NCBI GenBank assembly: GCA_038373885.1
Contig: JAWZYV010013026.1
Coordinates: 1-64,000 of the forward strand
Reading direction: 5' to 3'
DNA from: Cheiracanthium punctorium
Lineage: Eukaryota > Arthropoda > Arachnida > Araneae > Cheiracanthiidae
DNA: 64,000 nt
Shown here: in pieces, positions 55,889-64,000 of the stretch
Layout: the number at the start of each line of letters is the position of its first letter
Numbering within the stretch: the stretch's first letter is position 1
Notes under the pieces: model-generated
What the model saw: the letters and a program-made list of their open reading frames with translations, nothing else
Told to the model about the DNA's origin: nothing
The model's database searches: none
Made by a program: the position numbers and the translations under genes

Positions 55889-56121
55889 TGGCAAGCCTAC
55901 ACGAGGGAATTATACCTACGGAGTGGGATGCCTTTTGCGGAGGACTTTTAAGAGGGTTCTAACGCGTATTCACGTTACATCTGAAGAAAACCGCCTAAAA
56001 CTTCCGCCCATTAGATCGACAGCAGCCTGTGATCCCGAAACCGATACGTACCTTCACACTTCGACCATCTACAATGTTCAGTGTCTTATCCACTTGGCCA
56101 TAGTAGAGCGAAGTAGGGCCA
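55889..56121 (-). mobile_element. tRNA-derived SINE copy
   Basis: It aligns with 45658-45902: GTTCTAACGCGTATTCACG, CATTAGATCGACAGC, a weak B box (complement of about 56031-56042) and A box TGGCCAAGTGG (complement of 56090-56100). Its 5' part (from 56072) is the first unit of the 204-bp satellite that follows. Confidence 0.85.
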
Positions 56122-57704
56122 AAACAGACTTGCTTTGAGCGCGAACGCACGAGACGAATGATCGCTAAAGTTTCTGATTAAAATCTGAGTAGAAATTGTA
56201 AACAGCTCCAATTAGTAATACTCTTGCCCAATGTATGATTAATAAAGTTACTGTGTCAATGTTTGACCAACTATCCAATGTTCAGTGTCTTATCCACTTG
56301 GCCATAGTAGAGCGAAGTAGGGCCAAAACAGACTTGCTTTGAGCGCGAACGCACGAGACGAATGATCGCTAAAGTTTCTGATTAAAATCTGAGTAGACAT
56401 TGTAAACAGCTCTAATTAGTAATACTCTTGCCCAATGTATGATTAATAAAGTTACTGTGTCAATGTTTGACCAACTATCCAATGTTCAGTGTCTTATCCA
56501 CTTGGCCATAGTAGAGCGAAGTAGGGCCAAAACAGACTTGCTTTGAGCGCGAACGCACGAGACGAATGATCCTAAAAGTTTCTGATTAAAATCTGAGTAG
56601 AAATTGTAAACAGCTCTAATTAGTAATACTCTTGCCCAATGTATGATTAATAAAGTTACTGTGTCAATGTTTGACCAACTATCCAATGTTCAGTGTCTTA
56701 TCCACTTGGCCATAGTAGAGCGAAGTAGGGCCAAAACAGACTTGCTTTGAGAGCGAACGCACGAGACGAATGATCCTAAAAGTTTCTGATTAAAATCTGA
56801 GTAGAAATTGTAAACAGCTCTAATTAGTAATACTCTTGCCCAATGTATGATTAATAAAGTTACTGTGTCAATGTATGACCAACTATCCAATGTTCAGTGT
56901 CTTATCCACTTGGCCATAGTAGAGCGAAGTAGGGCCAAAACAGACTTGCTTTGAGCGCGAACGCACGAGACGAATGATCCTAAAAGTTTCTGATTAAAAT
57001 CTGAGTAGAAATTGTAAACAGCTCTAATTAGTAATACTCTTGCCCAATGTATGATTAATAAAGTTACTGTGTCAATGTTTGACCAACTATCCAATGTTCA
57101 GTGTCTTATCCACTTGGCCATAGTAGAGCGAAGTAGGGCCAAAACAGACTTGCTTTGAGCGCGAACGCACGAGACGAATGATCCTAAAAGTTTCTGATTA
57201 AAATCTGAGTAGAAATTGTAAACAGCTCTAATTAGTAATACTCTTGCCCAATGTATGATTAATAAAGTAACTGTGTCAATGTTTGACCAACTATCCAATG
57301 TTCAGTGTCTTATCCACTTGGCCATAGTAGAGGGGAAGTAGGGCGAAAACAGACTTGCTTTGAGCGCGAACGCACGAGACGAATGATCCTAAAAGTTTCT
57401 GATTAAAATCTGAGTAGAAATTGTAAACAGCTCTAATTAGTAATACTCTTGCCCAATGTATGATTAATAAAGTAACTGTGTCAATGTTTGACCAACTATC
57501 CAATGTTCAGTGTCTTATCCACTTGGCCATAGTAGAGCGAAGTAGGGCCAAAAATGACTTGCTTTGAGCGCGAACGCACGAGACGAATGATCGCTAAAGT
57601 TTCTGATTAAAATCTGAGTAGAAATTGTAAACAGCTCTAATTAGTAATACTCTTGCCCAATGTATGATTAATAAAGTTACTGAGTCAATGTTTGACCAAC
57701 CATC
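56072..57704. repeat. 204-bp satellite, eight units, founded on a SINE head
   Basis: Units start at 56072, 56276, 56480, 56684, 56888, 57092, 57296 and 57501 with CAATGTTCAGTGTCTTATCC. About 50 bp of each unit is the SINE 5' end with the A box. The other 154 bp (GACTTGCTTTGAGCGCGAAC through GTCAATGTTTGACCAACTATC) is DNA that lay upstream of the SINE. Unit 7 has a 1-bp insertion. Units are nearly identical. The 66-residue minus frames repeat because 204 is divisible by three. Confidence 0.96.
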
Positions 57705-57822
57705 CAACGAAGATTGTCGATTGAAGACATCTTAAATCTAGATGTACCAAATTTAGTACAAAGTAACTATTCAACATGTTGTTATGCACCTCCACGCGAT
57801 TGTTTTTTCAAGCATCAGTTTA

Positions 57823-58228
57823 CAGTGGCGCACAAAAGGGGGTCCAGGGGGTCCGGACCCCTCCCCCCATCGGCTGTGATATATTTTTCGATTGATTATT
57901 TCCTATATCTATAGTAAATAAAACAATTCCAAAAAAAGGTGGCAATTGTTTCAGTTCTAATAAATAAAAAAAGAAATTTTTTTCTCGTTTTCCTCAACTT
58001 TCAAAAACGAACTGAAAGCGAACATAAAACACCATTTTGTTCTCAAAACTGAGCAACTATTATTTTCCTTCCTATTGTACTATGTAGTGTATTCTTAGGG
58101 AACTGTATGGGACGAGTTTCTATGAATTCCATCTAATGAAATCGAGCTCTTTGATCACTGATTTTTGGCAATCTGGAACATCCGTAAAAGTTGCCCCCCC
58201 CCAGCCAAAAATCCCGTGTGCGCCCCTG
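57823..58228. mobile_element. hAT-type MITE, 406 bp, 8-bp TSD
   Basis: CAGTGGCGCACAAAAGGGGG starts and CCCGTGTGCGCCCCTG ends the element. TCAGTTTA is repeated on both sides (57815-57822, 58229-58236). An 8-bp duplication and CAGNGGCGCAC ends place it in hAT. There is no transposase. Confidence 0.9.
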
Positions 58229-58236
58229 TCAGTTTA

Positions 58237-58706
58237 TAAATATTTTTATTCAGTATCATATAGTGTTTGAGAGACATTTTACGTATAACCTGAGACAGAT
58301 TTGGTAATGGCGTCTCCAAGAAAACAATTATCATATCATATGATAGAGGAGAAAATTTTCGTTCCGAAACATTTTTTTTTTTTTAAATGTGTAATATAAA
58401 TTTCCATTTTGAGATTTCTTCGAAGAAACTTCACCTTTATGAAACATTTAAGTAAAATAATTTTCCAATTATCACTTCCTAAAATTCATCAGCCGACTCT
58501 GTTTTAGTTTGCTTTTTTTTCATCAAACAATAAAATGAGAAATATTTGTTCTTTTATTAAAAGTTAAACGAAAACAGTACCAATTAAGAGTTTTTTATGA
58601 ATTTAAAGTAAAACAGTATTAAACAGTTTAATTGACCAATTCGTAAAGATATTTCAATGATTTATTACTAGCCTATGATGACCTGTATGGTGATTAACCG
58701 GTGTAC
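58237..58706. other. Unannotated AT-rich DNA
   Basis: Nothing is recognised. Confidence 0.45.
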
Positions 58707-58948
58707 ACTGTAAGAAATACCCGTAACTTTACCACGGATATTACTATAAAATAATACAGCACAAGTGCTGCAGCTTTAGAGTACAGCACTGTGTCTTGTA
58801 AATTCCCTCACGAAATGACGTAATGACTTTGATAAGCCAATCACGAAGAACCTTGTACAACATACTGACACAGTCTTTACATCACAAAGTGTTGGCGTTA
58901 TGTTTACCTACCCGTTGTGTTGTAATTTAGGTAAATATTTTTTTCGGT
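58707..58948. mobile_element. Possible MITE with imperfect TIRs
   Basis: CACTGTAAGAAATACCCGTAA at the left resembles the inverse of TTAGGTAAATATTTTTTTCGGTG at the right. An inner CAGCACAAGTGCTG palindrome lies at about 58758. Boundaries are not confirmed by a target duplication. Confidence 0.4.
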
Positions 58949-59800
58949 GTATGAAAACAAAATTATTGAGCCCCTATGTGATTTTGAATCCTTTTTATGT
59001 ACCCTTACTCTCATAAAAGTTTATCTCTCTATTTTTGAGACATTCTGAATAACAGTATCAATTTTATCCTCGAAGATAGAAGGATATATATACACATCAA
59101 AACACAAATGAATTCGCAAAACAAAAAATTCCGAAATCCTCAAGATTGTTCTTTAACCATTTCTACTTTCTCTCATCCTCAAATTCCCTCGAAGCTTAAT
59201 TATTTTATTCTTTGGGGAATTTATTCCCCAGCTTTCATCGAAATCGCAGGATTATTTCTTCTCTCTCTTCCATTTTATCAGGGTTCTATAGATTCGCTTA
59301 ACAAAACTTAGTTTGTACTTATCCGTGAAAATATTTTTTTTTAGTCCCGTGGAAATGATTAATGAGCATTCCTATGCTCATCTGACATTCCGTTTATTGA
59401 ATAGTTGTTTTATAATCTTGTCTTTCGAATTCTAATGTTTAATTTAGTAAAAAAAACAAAATTTTCTCTTGAGTATGCTTTAAAATAATTCAGCATATGG
59501 GTTCAAGACAACTTATCTGGAAGGGATAGAAGAGCCTCTTCAGAAAGGACGATTCAGTGGGTGAAGGGTGGGCAAAATGGGGTACAAAAGGTTATTCTGG
59601 CCGATATCTCAGTGACAAACAGAAATAAATTGAACAAGTAATACTTATTTCAGCTTTACAATCGTAGTTGTTATTCTGCAGTACTGAAACTTGAAATGCG
59701 CTGAATATTTTGGGATCTTTATCTCAGTACATCCAAAGCTGCAAACTACGCCATTTTACCGCATGTGATAGGGCAAAACCCTTTCCCAGTTTGTTCCGCG
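58949..59800. other. Unannotated DNA
   Basis: The stretch 59100-59310 is pyrimidine-rich on the plus strand; the 67-residue frame there has no motif. No gene is seen. Confidence 0.4.
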
Positions 59801-59945
59801 GAATTGGCTGCAAATTTTTAAGGGATTAATTTTCTAAGGGATCCTATCCCGTATTTACGCGAGTTTCGGAGAAAACTCCGAACGGCTTGGTCGATCCACC
59901 TTCCAGTTTCGAGAGCTGAACTTCTCAGCCACTGGTGAGGCACAT
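59801..59945 (-). mobile_element. Possible second-type SINE relic
   Basis: The minus strand reads CCTCACCAGTGGCTGAGAAG, then GGTGGATCGACC, then GTTTTCTCCGAAACTCGCG. The layout parallels the SINE at 45658-45902 but identity is low. Tentative. Confidence 0.35.
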
Positions 59946-61257
59946 AATGAAAGAAGAAAAAATATGGCCAACAAATGGATGACAAACAACTCTCTTATGA
60001 AGTAACATAACTTATTCTAACATAATCTTCCCCATTAATCGTGTTGGATCTTTATAACGGGGACAACATGTAGGTGGGTCAACGCTGTCCCTGTGAAAGC
60101 TGCTTGATTGGAGCTGAAAGGATTACATATACGGAAAAGGGTTATGCGTGTGGCCTCTGCAAGGAACTCCACTAAACCTGTATGTTTTTTTAATCTTCTC
60201 CATGATTAAGAAACTCCATATATTATAAACTCTTATACATAGCTGCTGCATATGCATAGCGAAAGCATTTGTAATCTCCCAAATTTTTGAAAAATCGCTG
60301 CACATTTAAAGCACTCCGATTTCAATTTTTTTTTTCCATCGCTCTCAAAGATGAATGATTTACTTTGACATTCCTTTGTTTAAAACTTCAATTCCTTAAG
60401 AGTAAAAGCTGACTTCTATTTTAAATTTAATAACTTTATTATTATTATTGTTATTTTTTTATCTTTTACCAAAACTTGTGTTCTGGTTGCTTTAAGTTGT
60501 CAAAAGAAAATCTTGAAAATGTGACTAGTTTGAGTATGAATACTAAATGCTATTAATTTTTGTGTGTGAATTATGTGTGCAGGTGTAGTTTTTGTCATTT
60601 GCAAAGAGTTTTTAAGAATCTCCCTAGATTTTTATAATAACTCCTTAACTTCCATTCTTTAAAATTGTCAGCCACGCTTATGTAATTCAATCATTTCCTT
60701 ATCAGTAAATCAAATGCATTTATCTCTGAACCCAAAACAAAAGCATTTGGAATTCAGAGAATGGACTTTATAAAACAAGAAGAAAAAATCGTGAATGATG
60801 AATGCAAATATCTGGGCATCTGTGAAAGTTTTCGAGTTCCTTTTACAACATATTCTTGTTCAAACGACATTCAGAGGGACAAAAAAAAAAACTTTGAATA
60901 TAAATTGACGCCCCGTACAAGAATAAAACTTGTCTGTGGATTCATCGCTATGAGAATGGGTGAAAAGATGAATCGATTTCTACAATGGAAGTGCTATTCA
61001 AATAGAAAATAAGATCGGAAAAGGGTATTCTTCACAACATCTGAATTTCATCTCGCCTAGTAAGAAACTTCTCAAACTGAACTTGTATATTTTAGTGGTT
61101 ATTAATGTGTGATATTTAGTTCCCTTGAAAATTATTTGATTTTTTTAAAGGCGGGATTTACCCTGACGCAAGGTGTAATAGAATGGCTCGTAAGCTACAC
61201 TACATTATATGGACGATTGGATATAGTTAAATATTAAAATTGGGATTCAATACGCTA
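59946..61257. other. Unannotated DNA
   Basis: An 83-residue plus frame (60761-61012) has no recognised domain or homologue, and I do not call it. Nothing else is seen. Confidence 0.4.
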
Positions 61258-61261
61258 TTAA

Positions 61262-61676
61262 CCCTTTGTGGTCGTATGTCTACTCTCATGCCCCGCAGTG
61301 GTCTGGCCGCTAAACTCCGTTCCCTTTAGCAGTGAGGCAGCATCCGTCTTGGCCAGTGCTTGGGCGGGTCAACTTCCTGTCGGCTCGACTACTGTGGGAC
61401 CGTGTACGGAAATGAGAGCTGTTGCACGTAAAATTTGTCGTGGCTCCAATGTACTGCAAGTTGTTAAATGATACCTCTGGGGGTGCCGATTTCAGGTGGT
61501 TGGTCCCTCCTCTGGAATGGGTTCAAAATGAGGGGACCACGGGCTAAATCGTACTTGCTCCCACTGGGGCCCTAAAAATGGAAGGCCCCTCTGCTCATCG
61601 AAGTTGCCCTCTGCTCCTCGCCTCCCTTCAGGGGAGGGGGGGGATCTAGCACCGCCATTTGCGGTTGTCAGGGCAT
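61262..61676 (+). mobile_element. GC-rich interspersed repeat, copy 2, with TTAA-type left end
   Basis: TTAA (61258-61261) is followed by CCCTTTGTGGTCG, a piggyBac-style end. GCCCCGCAGTGGTCTGGCC, CTCGACTACTGTGGGACCG, TACCTCTGGGGGTGCCGATT and the GGGCCCTAAAAATGGAAGGC block match 26288-26656 in reverse orientation. The right end is not identified. Confidence 0.7.
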
Positions 61677-62996
61677 CAGAAACAACAACGGAACAAGTCT
61701 ACTCTCAGTCACGAAAGCTGTTTTACTTCTCCGCTCGCTGTTAGGGATACACACAAGGGGGGGAGGCACTGTGGAATGATAGATATTTTTCTATGATTCC
61801 AAAGCTTAGAAACTAGGAAAAAATATCATAATTTAGTTATCCACTATTACAACACTGTGGAAACTAGTCACTGTCACAATTCATCTTGTAGAGAAGCTGT
61901 AGCCATTTTTGTTTCTTCTATCACTGTTGGAAAAATCAATTAGAAAAACAGTTTAATTTGATGCTACTTCATTATTTTTATTTCATCAAAAATTATTCAG
62001 CAAAGAATTTTGCAACTTTAAAAAATGTGGTGAACTCTGAAAAATATTTTTTAGTCTTGCCATTTGAAAACTGCTTTTATGTAGTCCGTGTTGAATATCT
62101 TAACCTGAATTAACTCTAAGAATGATGTGTTGCCATGATATAGCTAATTATTTATGTTCCTTACTCAATGTCTCACTGTGCCCCGCAGTGGGGAACACTT
62201 GAGTACCTTTTGAAAATTAATTTTTTTCACAGAATAAAATAAAGATAAATATGGAAAAAAAAGTTGTGTTTGAAGTTAAAAGTTGTCAAAACATTGTTCT
62301 CTATTTAATTTTTATTTTTTATTAAAAGGGATGAAAATTGTCACAAAAACGCTAAAAGGATCCCACTGTGCCCACCCCCCTCTCCCCTAATTATGAAAAC
62401 TCTCAAACGGATCGGACAAACGGTGAAGATTTTATATCGTTTTTGTGCCAAATTTTTTAACCTTTTTGGAGTAATGGTGGTAAAAGTTTTATCTTCGTGT
62501 GGTTGCCCAGAATTGATAGCGTCAGTTAGTCAGTGATTAGTGTAACTATTTACTAGGATAGAGCAGCCTGATTAAATAAAATTGGTGTTTTAGATTAGTT
62601 AGGAATGAGAAGAACATATTATTGTACATGGGTAATTTTTACAACACACACAAGTTTTAGTCTAATACACTTATCTAGAATTCTAGTGACGCCATAGCCT
62701 ATAAACGTGTTTAACAATTTGTTATTTAACTGTGCAATAATGTCTAAATACACATAAAAATCCAAAAAGATTTTTTGTAAAATGGTATAGAAGAAATGCG
62801 CTTTCTCGTAATACAGATTCTCATATACCAGCAGTAAGAAATCAAAACTTTAATGAAATTTTTCGACAGAGGATTTAATCTGAGAACGCATTATATCTAG
62901 ACTTACTTTGTCTAGTTTTTAATTCGTATGCATCTGTTGTAAATGAAAATAAATAATAATAACAATAATAATACCGTATAATATACCGCTCGAATA
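61677..62996. other. Unannotated AT-rich DNA
   Basis: TGTGCCCCGCAGTGGGGAAC at about 62176 repeats the start motif of the preceding element. No gene is seen. Confidence 0.45.
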
Positions 62997-62998
62997 TA

Positions 62999-64000
62999 CA
63001 CTGCTCAAAACAATTAAAGAATATTGCGGTTTTAGGCGGATCTTGTGGCTGGGAAACTTTTTAGCTGATTGATACATGGTCGACAGACGTAGTAGGCTAT
63101 ATGAGAATAAATTACACATGTTTGGCAGAGAAAAATGCATTTTATTGCGCATTTGTGTAGAAAAGGAAAAAAAAAACACAATTTGTGCATATGAGAAAAA
63201 AAGAAAAAGAAAAGGTGTTTTCTTCAAAGGAAATCATTTTCAGTAAGGGGTATGGTTTCCACGGACGGCCAGCAACGTTGAACACCTTTGAGGCATGGAG
63301 TCAATGAGGCTATTAATCACGAGTTGGGGTATTCTGTCCCACTCTTCCAGAAGAGCTCTTTCCAGTTCTTGGAGATTTTGTGGGGGTGGTTGGCGGCCAG
63401 CAACTCGTCTTCCTAGAGCGTCCCAAACGTGCTCTATTGGATCCATGTCTGGAGAACACGCTGGCCATTCCATTCATACGATTCCTTCCTCGAAAAAGAA
63501 ATCCTCCACCAGGTTAGCACGATGTGGCCTGCAGTTATCGTCCATTAAAATGAAGTCATATCCGATTGCTGCAGCGTAAGGGACTACAATAGGTATGAGG
63601 ATCTCATCCCTATGTCGGCGACCAGTCAGAGGTCCATTTCGAATGATGTAGAGGTCTCTGCGAGCGTCAATGGAGATGCCACCATACATCAACACTCTAC
63701 CTCCGCCAAAGCTGACACTTTCTTGCACGAACGCAGGATTATTCCTACTGCCACGGTCCCTCCCGATGAAAATACGCCTATTATCAAGATGAACTGAAAA
63801 ACGTGACTCGTCAGAAAAAAGAACATTGCTCCATTCATTTCTCCTCCAGTTCACATTTTCTGTTGCCCACTACCTGAGGTCGCAACGATGCCTTGATGTT
63901 AGTCTAACACATACCATCGATCGGCGAGCATACAGACCTACACCATGGAGCCGGTTTCGGACAGTCTGAGTTGAAACCGTGGTGCCAGTAGCCGGGCGAA
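62999..64000 (-). mobile_element. Second Tc1-family transposon, cut by window edge
   Basis: It begins CACTGCTCAAAACAATTAAAG preceded by TA (62997-62998) and contains the transposase pseudogene at 63240-64000. The other end lies beyond the window. It is a different lineage from the 30240-31647 element. Confidence 0.85.
63240..64000 (-). pseudogene. Tc1-family transposase, two nonsense mutations, partial
   Basis: Reading from the window edge: TGTTVSTQTVRNRLHGVGLY (second helix-turn-helix), RLTSRHRCDLR, stop, WATENVNWRRNEWSNVLF, SDESRFSVHLDN with the first Asp, FILMDDNCRPHRANLVEDFF with the second Asp, then EEGIV, stop, MEWPACSPDMDPIEHVWD with the Glu. It ends RGNHTPY. Both stops look like single-base changes: TAG for CAG near 63868-63870 and TGA for CGA near 63474-63476. 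It is otherwise in one frame, so inactivation is recent. Amino-terminal residues are outside the window. Confidence 0.92.

Noticed and set aside
56486..57503. Five nearly identical 66-70-residue minus-strand frames in a row
   Set aside because: They come from a 204-bp satellite (a multiple of three), so any open frame repeats. No start context or motif supports translation.
60761..61012. 83-residue plus frame as a gene
   Set aside because: No motif, no splice or promoter context, and composition like the surrounding DNA.

Overview
The window looks like repeat-rich nuclear DNA from an arthropod, most likely a spider. It is AT-rich and has no operons and almost no long reading frames. It carries TA-flanked Tc1/mariner, pogo, hAT and TTAA (piggyBac-type) elements, tRNA-headed SINEs, satellites and microsatellites. 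Three protein relics (Tc1 transposases at 30376-31416 and 63240-64000, a retrotransposon RNase H at 54068-54708) have sequence styles I associate with spider genomes. That assignment is from memory and was not checked against a database.

Layout. 1-5500: degenerate tandem arrays, a hAT MITE with perfect 20-bp ends and 8-bp target duplication (2887-3062), a TA-flanked element with tandem interior (3753-4458), two SINE relics and a fold-back (5296-5483). 5500-12700: mostly featureless AT-rich DNA with one MITE and microsatellites. 12700-17400: a hammerhead-ribozyme-like motif on the minus strand, a purine-rich tract, a wrecked pogo-type transposase with triplicated and inverted pieces, and a long inverted-repeat element. 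18500-26700: hairpin, GC-rich modules, TTAA-element and mariner-MITE copies, a 172-bp tandem array, and two terminal-inverted-repeat elements.

27900-29520 is the only stretch that behaves like a host gene. A proline-rich reading frame ends in a plausible splice donor, and splicing joins it in phase to a second open exon. Three further decayed tandem copies of that second exon follow, each preserving the same predicted RNA hairpin, and then a poly(A) signal. I recognise no family for it.

30240-31647 is an intact, probably autonomous Tc1-family element. 32150-37570 holds TTAA elements, one inserted inside another copy of its own family, and a four-copy 340-bp array. 39560-44640 holds a dead Tc1 element with double terminal repeats, a 1.5-kb pogo-like nonautonomous element and a MITE. 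45117-52626 is a 3.6-3.9-kb tandem segmental duplication carrying hAT and TTAA elements; a SINE has inserted in one copy only. 54000-64000 holds an RNase H relic, a SINE whose promoter end was amplified into an eight-copy 204-bp satellite, a hAT MITE, and a Tc1 transposase pseudogene cut by the window edge.

The window is therefore largely an archive of transposon activity, including nested insertion, satellite birth from a SINE and segmental duplication, around one candidate undescribed gene. No tRNA, rRNA or CRISPR was found.
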